Positions 1-8,571 of a stretch of DNA of 64,000 nt are shown here, in pieces; position 1 is the stretch's first letter, and every line of letters begins with the position of its first letter. The notes under the pieces are model-generated. The model did not search any database. It saw nothing but the letters and a program-made list of their open reading frames with translations, and was not told where the DNA came from. Source of the stretch: Umezawaea sp049997955 (GTDB lineage: Bacteria; Actinomycetota; Actinomycetes; Mycobacteriales; Pseudonocardiaceae); NCBI GenBank assembly GCA_049997955.1, contig JAEBDY010000007.1, forward strand, positions 62,001-126,000, written 5' to 3'. The translations under genes and the position numbers were made by a program.

Positions 1-1311
1 GTCCATGTACAGCGCGTCCAGTTCGATCCGGGTCTTGCCGAGCAGCCAGTACCCGGCGATGAACACGCCCGCCACCGACGCCAGCAGGCCGCCGTAGAAG
101 CCCAGCCACGCGAAGATGTAGATGCTCGGGTCGGAGATCAGCCGCCACGGCTGGATCACCACGCCGATCACGCCGGTGATCAGGCCACCGACCGCGAACG
201 TGATGCGCCGCGGGAAGGCGTTGGAGAAGTCGTACGACGGGCTGACCACGTTCGCCGCCAGGTTCGCCGAGATCGTCGCCAGCACCAGCGCGATCAGCGC
301 GACGACCACGACCAGCGGGTTGTCGAACCGGCTCGCGAGCGTCGCCGGGTCCCAGATCGCCTCGCCGTACAGCGCGATCGAGCCGGACGTCGTCAGGATC
401 GCCACGATCGCGATGAACGACATCGTCGTGGGCAGACCCAGCACCTGGCCGAGCACCTGCTTCCTCTGGCTACCGCCGAACCGGGTGAAGTCCGGCATGT
501 TGAGCGACAGCGTCGACCAGAACGCGATCATGCCCATCAGCGACGGGAAGAACACCTTCCAGAAGTCCGCGCCCCACCCCAGCTTCGACGGCTCGGACAG
601 GATCGGCCCGAAGCCGCCCGCCTTCACGGCGACGTAGGCCAGCAGGATCAGGAACCCGACCGACACCAGCGGCGCGGTCCAGTTCTCGAACTTGCGGATC
701 GCCTCCATGCCGCGCCAGATGATCAGCATCTGCACGACCCAGAACCCCAGGAAGCACAGCCACAGCGTCCACTTCTGCCCCAGCACCTCGGGCGCGGTCA
801 ACCACCAGCCGCCGACCAGCTTGCCCACGATCACGTGCAGCGCCAGCCCGCCGACCCACGTCTGGATGCCGAACCACGCGCACGCGATGAACGCCCTCAG
901 CAGCGCCACCAGGTTCGCCCCGCGCACCCCGTAGAACGCGCGGGCGAACACCGGGAACGGGATGCCGTACTTCGTGCCCGCGTGGCTGTTCAGCAGCATC
1001 GGGACCAGCACGATCAGGTTGCCGAGCGTGATGGTCATGAAGGCCTGGATCCAGTCCATGCCCAACGCGATCAGCGACGCGGCGAGCGTGTAGCTGGGGA
1101 TGTTGTGCGCCATCCCCATCCACAGCGCGAAGAAGTTGTACGTCGTCCAGGTCCGCTGCTCCAGCGGCACCGGGGCCAGTTCGGGGTTGAAGTACCGGCT
1201 CTCCGAGATCCCCGAGAAGTCGCGCAGCTCGACTCGGCCATCCGGGTGACTGATCTGCTTCGTCGATGTGATCCGGCTTGCGGAGGTGGGCTCTGACGGG
1301 TCGACGGCCAT
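1..1311 (-). CDS. NCS1-family nucleobase/allantoin permease, 3'-truncated by window edge
   Basis: Seen: 437 codons are read from an ATG at 1311 and run off the window edge, so roughly the last 50 residues are missing compared with the usual 480-500. The N-terminal region has the family signature (RYFNPELAPVP, then NFFALWMGMAHNIPSY), followed by about ten hydrophobic segments. AGGGA lies about 6 bases before the ATG, and an in-frame stop lies just upstream. Known: NCS1 proteins are inner-membrane cation symporters for uracil, allantoin, hydantoins, cytosine or thiamine. Inferred: substrate is not fixed by sequence alone. The PucR-controlled beta-alanine module at 9457-13973 makes uracil or allantoin a reasonable guess. 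The overlapping antisense frames at this locus are shadows. Confidence 0.88.
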   Translation of the reverse strand, partial: MAVDPSEPTSASRITSTKQISHPDGRVELRDFSGISESRYFNPELAPVPLEQRTWTTYNFFALWMGMAHNIPSYTLAASLIALGMDWIQAFMTITLGNLIVLVPMLLNSHAGTKYGIPFPVFARAFYGVRGANLVALLRAFIACAWFGIQTWVGGLALHVIVGKLVGGWWLTAPEVLGQKWTLWLCFLGFWVVQMLIIWRGMEAIRKFENWTAPLVSVGFLILLAYVAVKAGGFGPILSEPSKLGWGADFWKVFFPSLMGMIAFWSTLSLNMPDFTRFGGSQRKQVLGQVLGLPTTMSFIAIVAILTTSGSIALYGEAIWDPATLASRFDNPLVVVVALIALVLATISANLAANVVSPSYDFSNAFPRRITFAVGGLITGVIGVVIQPWRLISDPSIYIFAWLGFYGGLLASVAGVFIAGYWLLGKTRIELDALYMD

Positions 1312-1361
1312 CGGTCACATCCCTGTTACGCTGGCGAAACAGCGTGGTCGGTGTGCGCTTT

Positions 1362-1383
1362 CCATCCCGGAATCCTGGGATGG
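1362..1383. repeat. Short hairpin upstream of the NCS1 gene
   Basis: CCATCCC and GGGATGG pair over an 8-base loop, 51 bases upstream of the permease start and 83 bases past the STAND gene stop at 1466. It could be a weak terminator for the STAND operon or an operator for the permease. There is no U-tract. Confidence 0.3.
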
Positions 1384-1465
1384 CGGGTGCGCCGGGGGCA
1401 GTGTCGAAGTGTCCACGCTTCTCATGATCAGTGAACACTCCGTCGGTTGCACGTCGATCGACGGT

Positions 1466-3385
1466 TCAGGGACCGAGCCGCTCGCGGACCTCCTGGGCCC
1501 GGTACTCGTCGCCGAACGCCTCGTAGAGCTCCAGGGCTTCCCGGTAGGTCTCGTTCGCCTCGTCGGCCCGGTCCAGATCCGCGTAGGCGGAGCCGAGGCT
1601 CACCAGCGTGATCGCGGTGCCGAACCGGTCGTCACGCCTGCGGTGGACCTCCAGCGAGGCCGCGTAGTGGTCGAGGGCGAGGTCGAGCCGCCCCGTGGCG
1701 TGGTGGGCCTTCCCGAGGCCGTGCAACGTGATCGCCTCGCCACCCTCGTGCCCCCACTCCCGGTGCACGACCAGCGCCTCGCGGAAGTGCGCGGCCGCCT
1801 CGTCCGCCCTGCCGAGAACCAGGCAGGTCTCGCCCATGTTCGCGAGGCTGATGCCGAGTCCGCGGGGGTCGTGGACCTCCCGCCTGATGCCCAGCGAACG
1901 CTCGCAGCAGGCGAGGGCCAGGTCCGCGCGGCCCATCTCCCGGTAGGTCGCGCCCAGGACGATCAGCGCGGCGCCGACACCGATCCGGTCGTCCAGTTCC
2001 TCGCTCAACCCGACCGACCGTTCGCCGTACTCGATGGCGTGGGCGAACTCGCGGGTCTGCCGGTGGATCGTGGCGAGCCGGTTGAACGCCTTGGCCAGGG
2101 ACCGGCGGTCGACCAGCCGCGTGGCCGAGTCCACGGCCATTCGTTGCAGCGCGTACCAGTCGGCCATGTGCTTGCGGAGGGAGAAGTAGCGGAACATCGC
2201 CTCGGCGATGTCCACCACGTCCGCGCCCAGGTCGTGGTGGTGCGCGGTGGTGGCGACCTCCAGCACGGCCTTGTGGTGCCGGTCCATCCACGCGACGGCG
2301 TCCGGGGCGCAGTGCTCGTTCAGGATCCCCTTGGCGTGTTCCGCGGCGGTCCGCCGGTAGAACTGGATCACCCGCTCCACCGCGCCGTCCTCGGGTTCCG
2401 CTTCGAGGCAGCGCGCCGAGTACAACCGGACCAGGTCGTGGAACCGGTTGTCCTCGGTCAGCAGGTGGGCCCAGCGGAGTTCCCTCATCAGCCGCCCCGC
2501 CCTGAACGGGGACAGGTCCGCCAGCGCGGCCGCGCTGTCCGGGAACACCTGGTCACCGGGGTGCAGTGCGAGCAGGCGGAACATCCGCCGCTGCTCGGGG
2601 TCCAGGAAGCGGTAGGACAGGGAGAACGTGGCGATCACCGCGTCGCTGTCGCCGTCGTCCAGCACGTCCAGCCGTGCCTCGCGCAGCTCCGCCGCCCAGT
2701 CGGTGGTCGGCTCGGACTTGATCATGGCGGCCATGATTCGGAGCGCGAGGGGCAATCGACCGCACAGCTCGACGATCTCCGGATCACCGACCAGCTCCAG
2801 GGCTTCGCCGGGGGCGAGCATGCCGAGCGGGACCAGGGAGCTGCCAAGGCTGTTCAGAATCTTCCTGCTGGTGACCACGATCCGGTGGCGGTCCACCAGC
2901 AGGGGCTTCACCTGGTCGGACTCGGAGGCGTTGTCCAGGATCACCAGCATGGTCTCGCGCTTCGCCATCTCGCTGCGGAACAGGGCGGAGCGCTCGGATT
3001 CCTCCGGCGGGATGACCGCGTCGGTCAACCCCAGTCGCCGGAGGAACCGGAGCAGCGCCTGCGAGGCGTCCACCCGCCGCCGCGGGTCGTGGCCCTGGAG
3101 GTCGAGGACCAGGAACCCGCCGGGGAAGCGGGCCTTCTCCCGGTGCGCGTACCGGCGCACGAGCTCGGTCTTGCCGACGCCTCCCAGCCCGTGGACCACC
3201 GTCGTCCCCGTGCCCGCCGACAGTTCCGCGAGCTCGGGTAATCGGCCCGCGAACGTGCCGGAGACCGGTGGGAGGCCTTCGAGCGCGGTCGGCGTCACCG
3301 GCCCGTGGTTGTTGACCACCAGCATGTCGATGCGCCGGGCCTGCACCACGGAACCGTGGACCTCGCCGGAGTTGTCGTTGCGCAT
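1466..3385 (-). CDS. NB-ARC (STAND) ATPase with C-terminal TPR repeats
   Basis: Seen: 639 residues. A short N-terminal stretch (SGEVHGSVVQARRID) is of the kind found at the front of many actinobacterial STAND proteins. The NB-ARC core follows: P-loop GLGGVGKT at 66-73, Walker B MLVILDN at 146-152, VVTSR at 170-174, and GRLPLALRI at 209-217. About six TPR-like repeats fill residues 400-639. No BTAD or DNA-binding domain is present, unlike the AfsR-like protein at 4628. Known: STAND ATPases are switches that oligomerise on ligand sensing, the TPRs usually being the sensor. Context: it follows the methyltransferase gene at 3395 by 9 bases on the same strand, so they are almost certainly co-transcribed. 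Target and ligand are unknown. Confidence 0.87.
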   Translation of the reverse strand: MRNDNSGEVHGSVVQARRIDMLVVNNHGPVTPTALEGLPPVSGTFAGRLPELAELSAGTGTTVVHGLGGVGKTELVRRYAHREKARFPGGFLVLDLQGHDPRRRVDASQALLRFLRRLGLTDAVIPPEESERSALFRSEMAKRETMLVILDNASESDQVKPLLVDRHRIVVTSRKILNSLGSSLVPLGMLAPGEALELVGDPEIVELCGRLPLALRIMAAMIKSEPTTDWAAELREARLDVLDDGDSDAVIATFSLSYRFLDPEQRRMFRLLALHPGDQVFPDSAAALADLSPFRAGRLMRELRWAHLLTEDNRFHDLVRLYSARCLEAEPEDGAVERVIQFYRRTAAEHAKGILNEHCAPDAVAWMDRHHKAVLEVATTAHHHDLGADVVDIAEAMFRYFSLRKHMADWYALQRMAVDSATRLVDRRSLAKAFNRLATIHRQTREFAHAIEYGERSVGLSEELDDRIGVGAALIVLGATYREMGRADLALACCERSLGIRREVHDPRGLGISLANMGETCLVLGRADEAAAHFREALVVHREWGHEGGEAITLHGLGKAHHATGRLDLALDHYAASLEVHRRRDDRFGTAITLVSLGSAYADLDRADEANETYREALELYEAFGDEYRAQEVRERLGP

Positions 3386-3394
3386 CGGACAGTT

Positions 3395-4015
3395 CTACCC
3401 GCGCGTGAACTCCGCGCACCAGCGGTCTTCCGAGCGGACCACGGACACGGCGCGGAGGCCGTTCTGCGCGAACGACCGGATCTCGGCCGGCGTCAGTGGC
3501 CACGGTGGGCCTTCGGGGATCGTCTCGTCGCGGGCGGAGGCGATGACCAGGAGGGTGCCGCCGGGGGCGACGAAGTCGGTCACCGCGGTGATGGCCCGCT
3601 CGTGCAGGTGGATCGGGAGGGCCTGGACGGTCAGGCTCTCGACCACCAGGTCGAAGGCCCGGTGCCAGGTCGCGGGCGGGGCGAAGAGGTCGGCCACCCG
3701 GTAGTCGACGGGGGAGTCGGGGAAGCGGCGGCGGGCCGTGGCGACGGCCGTGGGGGCGTTGTCGAAGGCGACCGTGGTGCAGCCGCGGGCCGCGATGAAC
3801 TCCGAGTCGCGGCCGAGGCCGCAGCCGACGACCAGGGCGCGTTCGCCCTCGCCGTCCAGGTCTCGGGCCCAGACGACCAGGAGGTGGTGCGGGTCCTCGC
3901 TGTCCCAGGGGACGGTGGCCTTGCCCTCGCCTGCCTCGGCGTAGAGCTTCTCGAACCAGTGCGTCGGGTCCTCGGCGGCCAGGTCGCGGGCGTGCGCGTC
4001 GTCTGAAGTGGACAT
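3395..4015 (-). CDS. SAM-dependent methyltransferase, TPMT-like
   Basis: Seen: 206 residues with a Rossmann SAM site: motif I VVGCGLGRD at 62-70, an acidic residue in VAFDNA near 85, and a late strand with VAPGGTLLVI. The preceding VPWD near residue 35 and the overall size fit the thiopurine-methyltransferase-like branch of small-molecule methyltransferases. ATG at 4015 has a GGCGGG just ahead. Context: first gene of a two-gene operon with the STAND ATPase, 9 bases apart. Its upstream region (4016-4182) is shared divergently with a small secreted-protein gene and holds a 14-bp inverted repeat. Substrate is unknown; the product of a STAND-linked methyltransferase could be a signal or a modification, but that is speculation. 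Confidence 0.85.
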   Translation of the reverse strand: MSTSDDAHARDLAAEDPTHWFEKLYAEAGEGKATVPWDSEDPHHLLVVWARDLDGEGERALVVGCGLGRDSEFIAARGCTTVAFDNAPTAVATARRRFPDSPVDYRVADLFAPPATWHRAFDLVVESLTVQALPIHLHERAITAVTDFVAPGGTLLVIASARDETIPEGPPWPLTPAEIRSFAQNGLRAVSVVRSEDRWCAEFTRG

Positions 4016-4068
4016 CCCGCCAGTCTGTCCGGGAGGGGCGATCCGCGCGGCCGGTTTCGGTGGTTGCC

Positions 4069-4107
4069 CGATGGGGTGAGGATTCGGCCGCGTTCCTCAC
4101 CCCATCG
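4069..4107. repeat. Perfect 14-bp inverted repeat in divergent promoter region
   Basis: CGATGGGGTGAGGA at 4069-4082 is repeated as its exact reverse complement at 4094-4107 around an 11-base spacer. It lies 54 bases before the methyltransferase start and 76 bases before the secreted-protein start, so it is either a large operator for both or a 5'-leader hairpin of the plus-strand gene. Confidence 0.6.
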
Positions 4108-4182
4108 TGTGGATGTAGATCATCGGTGTTCGTGCCGATGACAAAGAGGTCCCCTTCAGGATTCCCCGATGTTAGGAACGCT

Positions 4183-4623
4183 GTGTTTCGCACTCGCCCG
4201 CGCGGTTCCCTCCGCGCCGCCGCCCTGCTCGCCGTTGGTGCTTCCCCCCTGCTCGCAGGCGTGGCCACCGCCGCACCCGCGCCGTCCCTCGACGGCCTTG
4301 GAGACCTGGTCGGCGCGCCCGAGTTGAACACCAACCTCGTGGACCGCAGCGGCGACATCGCGAGCAACAGGTCCGTGCGGCTGCCCGCCACCCCCGCGCC
4401 GCCGCTGGTGGCCGACGCCGCGCACGCCCTGCCGGGTCTGCCCGCCACCCCGGCGCTGCCCGGCTTCGCCGAGGAGCGCGCGCTCCCGGCGGCGGCCGCG
4501 CTGCCCCTCGTGGACCAGCTCCCCCTGAACCAGCTCCCGATCAACCAGCTCCCGTCGATCGACGAGCTGCCGATCCAGCTGGGGCAGGGTGGCCTCCCGA
4601 TCCCGCTGCCCGGTCTGGGCTGA
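4183..4623 (+). CDS. Small secreted Pro/Leu-rich protein
   Basis: Seen: 146 residues from GTG 4183, chosen because AGGAACGCT supplies a Shine-Dalgarno at proper distance and because it places a textbook signal peptide (FRTRPRGSLRAAALLAVGAS, cut near ATAAPAPS) at the front. A longer frame from 4060 lacks these. The mature part has no cysteines and is rich in Pro, Leu and Ala. It ends with a degenerate short repeat of the form LPxNQLPxxxLP. No known domain is recognised. Known: similar short low-complexity exported proteins are common in Streptomyces and Pseudonocardiales and their roles are mostly unknown. Context: divergent from the methyltransferase-STAND operon, convergent with the AfsR-like gene, with a hairpin just after its stop. 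Confidence 0.72.
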   Translation: MFRTRPRGSLRAAALLAVGASPLLAGVATAAPAPSLDGLGDLVGAPELNTNLVDRSGDIASNRSVRLPATPAPPLVADAAHALPGLPATPALPGFAEERALPAAAALPLVDQLPLNQLPINQLPSIDELPIQLGQGGLPIPLPGLG

Positions 4624-4627
4624 GACC

Positions 4628-7531
4628 TCACACATCCGCGAGCCCATGACGCAGTGGCACCTGCGTCATGGGTTTGTCGCGTGTGGACAGTCGGTCCAGG
4701 GTGGCTGTCGCGCGGGCGATCCACCGCTGGTCGCCCACCGACTCCAGAACGGTAAGTCCGCGTCGGACGTGCGCGCAAGCGTTTTCCTTCTGCCCCAGGG
4801 CGATCAGGACCTCGCCCAGGCACACCTCCGTGCACGCCGTGCCGTGCTCGTCCAACGTCAACGCGAACACCTCCCGGCTGCGCGACGCGCACCCGACCGC
4901 CCGGTGCGGGTCGCCGAGTCCCAGGTGCAGGTACGCGAGACTGCGCCACGCGCTCGCCTCGCGCCGGCGGTCACCCAGGTCGTGGAACGCGTCGCGGCTC
5001 GCCGTCAACATCTCCAGCGCCGCCCTCGGGTCGCCGCACTCCCGCCGCACGATCCCGAGTTCCCGCAGCGACGCGGCCTCCCACCGCCGGTCGCCCAACT
5101 CGCCGAACCGGGCCACCGCCTGCTCCAGGCACCGCCGCGCCTCACCCCACTCACCGCGGTACCGGTGCAGGATCCCCAACTCCCGCACCGTGTACGCGAG
5201 CCAGCGCGGCTCGTCCAGCACGGCCAGGCGGTCGAGGCACCGGTCGAAGAACTGCGTCGCGACCGACCACCTGCCCTGCTGCCGCAGACCGACCGCGACG
5301 GACAGCAGCGTCACCACCTCCAGCCGGGCGTCGTTCGCGGCGGGCAGCACGGTGAGGCAGTCGCGGAAGAGCCTCTCCGCCAACGGGAAGTCGCGCTGCT
5401 CGCGGGCCGCGAGGCCCCACGCGAACAACGCGTACGCCGTCCAGTAGGCGCTGCCCAACCGGCGCGCGGCGGCCAGGCCGGGCTCCAGGATGCCGACCAG
5501 GTCGTCCCACTGGGCGCGGACCTCGAGGTACGCGCCCATCGACGCGCCGAGCCTGCACGTCAACTCGTCCGCGCCGTCGCGGACGGTGCGCTCGATCGCC
5601 GCCAGCAGGCTCGGCTGCTCCTCGTCCAGCCAGCCGAGCGCGTCCGCCACGAGGTCGTCGACGAGTCCCGGCACACCGAGGTCCGGTTCCGTTGTCTCGA
5701 AGCTCGTGAGCCCGCCGAAGCCGAGCCGGAGGTCGGCGCGCCGCAGGACGTGCAGGTACGCGTGCACCGTCCGTGACCAGGACTCGTCCCGTTCCGCGGC
5801 CGTGCTGTCCTGCTCGGACTTCTCCTCGGCGAACAGGCGCAGCAGGTCGTGGAAGTGGTACCGGACCCGGCCGGTCGCGCCGGACCGGCATTCGAGCAGG
5901 TTCGCCTCCACCAGGCGGTCCAGCAACCGCTCCGCCTGCCGCAGGGGCGACCCCAGCGCGGCGGCCGCCGCCCAGGCCGCGAAACTCGGACCGGGCAGCC
6001 GGGCCAGCAGTCGGAACGCGCGCCGCTCGGCGGCGTCCAGCCCCGCGTAGCTGAGCAGGAGACCGGCGCGGACCTCGCGGTCGCCCGCGACCAGCTCGTC
6101 CAGCCGGTGGCGTTCGTCCTCCAGCCGCAACGCCAGCGAGCCCCCCGTCAGGTGCGGCAGCGACCGCAGCTTCGTGCCGACGATCCGCAGCGCCAGCGGC
6201 AGCCCGCCGCACAGCTCCGCGATGCGCTCCGCGGCGGTCGGCTCCACCGCGCCCGCCAGTTCGTCCAGCAGCCGCACCGCCTCGGCCTGGTCCAGCGCGG
6301 TCAACCGGATCCGCTTCGACGTGTCCAGCCCGGTCAGCCTGCGCCTGCTGGTGATCAGCACGCAGCAGCCCGCGTGGCCCGGCAGCAGCGGTCTCGCCTG
6401 CTCCTCCGACGCGGCGTTGTCGAGCACGATCAGCACCCGCCTGCCCGCCAGCCGGTCGCGGAACAGGCTCGCCCGCTCCTCACCGGAGGACGGCACGTCC
6501 ACACCGGGCACGCCGAGGTCCCGCAGGAACCGGCCGAGCACCTCCTCCGGCGGCCGCGGCCGCCGGTCGGCTCCGCGCAGGTCGACGAACAGCTGGCCGT
6601 CCGGGAACGCCGCCGCGAGCCGGTGCCCCGCGGTGACCGCGAACGCCGTCTTCCCGACACCGGGGTTGCCGGTCACCGTCACCACCGGCAGCACCGCGGA
6701 CTCCACCCCCACCAGCGTCGCCAGCTCCGCGAGCGCGGCCCGCCTGCCCGTGTAGTGGTCGGGCGGTGCGGGCAGCTGCCGCGGCCCGGCGTCCGGTGCG
6801 GCGCACGGGCCGTCGGCGAGGACCGAGGCGTGGACGTCGCGCAGCGCCTGTCCGGGCGCGACCCCGAGCTCGACGTCCAGCATCCGGTAGACCTGCTGGT
6901 AGGTGTTCACCGCGTCCGCGCGCCTGCCGGACCGGTGCAGCGCGAGCATGAGCTGCCCCCACAGCTCCTCGCGCAGCGGGTGGTCGGCGACCAGCCTGCG
7001 CAGCTCGCCGACCAGGTCCGCGTGCTGCCCCAGGTCCAGCCGGGCCCTGGTGTGCCGCTCGACCACCGCCAACCGCAGCTCCGTCAGCCGCGTCGCCTCC
7101 GCGCGCAGCAGCGGGCCCACCGCCAGCCCTTCCAGCGGCTCCCCGCGCCACAACCCCAGCGCCCGCCCGAACGCCTCCGCGGCGCCCGGCACGTCCCCGC
7201 CGCGCAGCGCGTCGCCACCGGCCGCGCTCACCCGTTCGAACTCGGCCAGGTCCACCTCCCCCGGCTCCACGACGAGCGCGTACCCGCCCGACCCGGTCAC
7301 CAGCCGCTCGGCCCCGAGGCACTGCCGCAGCCCCGAGACGTACGTGCGCAGGTTCGACGCGGGCGTGGCGGGCGGCGAGTCCCACACGGCCTCCGTCAGG
7401 TGGTCGATGCAGGCCGTCTCGTTGGCTCGGAGCAGCAGTGCGGCCAGCACCGCCCGTTGTCGCGAGCCCCCCAGCGCGACGGCCGCACCATGATCGCGAA
7501 CCTCGAGGGTCCCCAGGATGCGGAATTCCAC
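4628..7531 (-). CDS. AfsR/SARP-type transcriptional activator (BTAD, NB-ARC, TPR)
   Basis: Seen: 967 residues from GTG 7531. Residues 1-95 form an OmpR-like winged helix, about 95-245 a BTAD domain, then NB-ARC with P-loop GNPGVGKT at 288-295, Walker B RVLIVLDN at 365-372 and GGLPLALRI at 442-450. TPR repeats run from about 620 to the end. Known: this is the architecture of AfsR, an ATP-dependent activator of secondary metabolism and of secreted-product genes in actinomycetes. Context: divergent from the secreted I36-like gene at 7672 across 140 bases, so those genes are its nearest candidate targets. No biosynthetic cluster lies nearby. Its 3' end overlaps the hairpin at 4643-4672. Confidence 0.9.
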   Translation of the reverse strand: MEFRILGTLEVRDHGAAVALGGSRQRAVLAALLLRANETACIDHLTEAVWDSPPATPASNLRTYVSGLRQCLGAERLVTGSGGYALVVEPGEVDLAEFERVSAAGGDALRGGDVPGAAEAFGRALGLWRGEPLEGLAVGPLLRAEATRLTELRLAVVERHTRARLDLGQHADLVGELRRLVADHPLREELWGQLMLALHRSGRRADAVNTYQQVYRMLDVELGVAPGQALRDVHASVLADGPCAAPDAGPRQLPAPPDHYTGRRAALAELATLVGVESAVLPVVTVTGNPGVGKTAFAVTAGHRLAAAFPDGQLFVDLRGADRRPRPPEEVLGRFLRDLGVPGVDVPSSGEERASLFRDRLAGRRVLIVLDNAASEEQARPLLPGHAGCCVLITSRRRLTGLDTSKRIRLTALDQAEAVRLLDELAGAVEPTAAERIAELCGGLPLALRIVGTKLRSLPHLTGGSLALRLEDERHRLDELVAGDREVRAGLLLSYAGLDAAERRAFRLLARLPGPSFAAWAAAAALGSPLRQAERLLDRLVEANLLECRSGATGRVRYHFHDLLRLFAEEKSEQDSTAAERDESWSRTVHAYLHVLRRADLRLGFGGLTSFETTEPDLGVPGLVDDLVADALGWLDEEQPSLLAAIERTVRDGADELTCRLGASMGAYLEVRAQWDDLVGILEPGLAAARRLGSAYWTAYALFAWGLAAREQRDFPLAERLFRDCLTVLPAANDARLEVVTLLSVAVGLRQQGRWSVATQFFDRCLDRLAVLDEPRWLAYTVRELGILHRYRGEWGEARRCLEQAVARFGELGDRRWEAASLRELGIVRRECGDPRAALEMLTASRDAFHDLGDRRREASAWRSLAYLHLGLGDPHRAVGCASRSREVFALTLDEHGTACTEVCLGEVLIALGQKENACAHVRRGLTVLESVGDQRWIARATATLDRLSTRDKPMTQVPLRHGLADV
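4643..4672. terminator. 12-bp hairpin embedded in the 3' end of the AfsR-like gene
   Basis: CCCATGACGCAG and CTGCGTCATGGG pair perfectly over a 6-base loop, starting 20 bases after the stop at 4623. It is followed by TTTG on the plus strand. On the minus strand the same bases encode the last dozen or so residues of the AfsR-like protein, so a terminator for one gene is coding sequence for the other. Confidence 0.6.
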
Positions 7532-7671
7532 CTGACCGAGTGTGCCTGATCAAGTGCGTGATCTGGGCGAGATCTGGGCGGTTCCCCCGCAAGGATGGAT
7601 TTGTCGGACAAGCGGTACGGGGAATTCGAGGGCCGTTTGTCGCACGGATGAACGACAAAAGGGGAGAAAAG

Positions 7672-8112
7672 ATGAGGATCAAAGCAGCGCTGCTGGCCGT
7701 CGGCATGGCGGTGGCGGGCCTGGTCGGGGTGACGGGCACCGCGAACGCGTGCACGTCCGCCGACGGCGGGCACTCGTGCCTCTACTCGGCGGCGAACTTC
7801 ACCGGGATGAGGTGGGATGACGGCGCTCGGAGCACGCCGAACTGGGGAGCGCACACGTACATCGGCACCAGCGTCCGGCTCTACGCGGGTGACGGGTCCC
7901 TCAGCAACGTCAGCAGCATGAGGAACTACGACACGAATTCGAACGTCGCCGTGTACTACAACTCGAATTACCGCGGCGGCTGCTTCACGATCGCGGCGGG
8001 TGGCCGGGCGAGTGACTTCGCGCGGATCAGGCTGACCGACGGCACCAACGCGAACGACCGGATGAACTCGCACCGCTACAACTACACGTGCGGACCGGTT
8101 CACAACTTCTGA
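7672..8112 (+). CDS. Secreted peptidase-inhibitor family I36-like protein (copy 1)
   Basis: Seen: 146 residues from ATG 7672, preceded by GGGGAGAAAAG. A signal peptide ends at ANA, cut before Cys27. The mature domain carries the I36 hallmark CLYSAANFTG and a second CFTIAAGG element, with cysteines at 27, 36, 104 and 140 that could form two disulfides. It ends in TCGPVHNF. Known: I36 proteins such as the Streptomyces metalloproteinase inhibitor SMPI have a beta-gamma-crystallin-like fold; many homologues have no tested inhibitory activity. Context: first of three consecutive secreted-protein genes, divergent from the AfsR-like regulator. Copy 2 begins 18 bases after its stop. Confidence 0.85.
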   Translation: MRIKAALLAVGMAVAGLVGVTGTANACTSADGGHSCLYSAANFTGMRWDDGARSTPNWGAHTYIGTSVRLYAGDGSLSNVSSMRNYDTNSNVAVYYNSNYRGGCFTIAAGGRASDFARIRLTDGTNANDRMNSHRYNYTCGPVHNF

Positions 8113-8129
8113 GTCCGGGGGGACGGGAA

Positions 8130-8513
8130 ATGGGAATCAAGGCGGTAGTTCTCGCAATGGGCGTGGTCGCGGGTCTGGCGGGGTTCTCCGGGACCGCGCA
8201 AGCGGAGGTCCCGGAGTGCTCGGGGGGTGAAGCCTGCCTGTGGTCCGGTGCGAACTTCACCGGTGCCAGGTTCGACGTGCCGTCCGACGGCACGTGGCCC
8301 GCGTTCGCCGTTCGCTCGGTGCGGAACGGGGACGGGAACTCGCCGTTGGCGTTGTACTACAACTCCAACCAGCGGGGTCCGTGCTTCACGGTGGCGGCGG
8401 GCGGCCGCGTTTCGGACCTCGAGCGCGTCAGGTTGTCCGACGGGGGTCCGGCCTACGACAGGGTTCGTTCGCTCGCCTTCAACCGCACGTGCGGACCGGT
8501 GCACCAGTTCTGA
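8130..8513 (+). CDS. Secreted peptidase-inhibitor family I36-like protein (copy 2)
   Basis: Seen: 127 residues from ATG 8130; GGACGGGAA precedes it. Signal peptide cut near AQA before EVPEC. The mature part aligns with copy 1: CLWSGANFTG against CLYSAANFTG, LALYYNSNQRGPCF against VAVYYNSNYRGGCF, and the same TCGPVH ending. Cysteines at 30, 36, 85 and 121 match the copy 1 pattern. It lacks the roughly 20-residue stretch after the first motif found in copy 1. Known family as for its neighbour. Context: clearly a tandem duplicate that has diverged; it sits 18 bases after copy 1, so both are probably on one transcript, which ends at the hairpin at 8521. Confidence 0.85.
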   Translation: MGIKAVVLAMGVVAGLAGFSGTAQAEVPECSGGEACLWSGANFTGARFDVPSDGTWPAFAVRSVRNGDGNSPLALYYNSNQRGPCFTVAAGGRVSDLERVRLSDGGPAYDRVRSLAFNRTCGPVHQF

Positions 8514-8520
8514 TCGGATC

Positions 8521-8552
8521 GCGGGAGGCGGTCCCACGGGGCCGCCTCCCGC
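8521..8552 (+). terminator. 11-bp hairpin after the second I36-like gene
   Basis: GCGGGAGGCGG and CCGCCTCCCGC pair over a 10-base loop, 8 bases after the stop codon. There is no U-tract, so it may attenuate rather than end transcription into the gene at 8572. Confidence 0.55.
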
Positions 8553-8571
8553 GCGGCAGGGGGAAGCAGTT

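Noticed and set aside
470..1438. A 322-codon minus-strand frame over the NCS1 permease
   Set aside because: The in-phase frame from 1311 contains transmembrane segments and the family signature; the other is a frame-shifted shadow.
2784..4949. A 721-codon minus-strand frame across the STAND and methyltransferase genes
   Set aside because: Arg/Pro-rich shadow; both genes in the other frames have complete catalytic motifs and Shine-Dalgarno sites.
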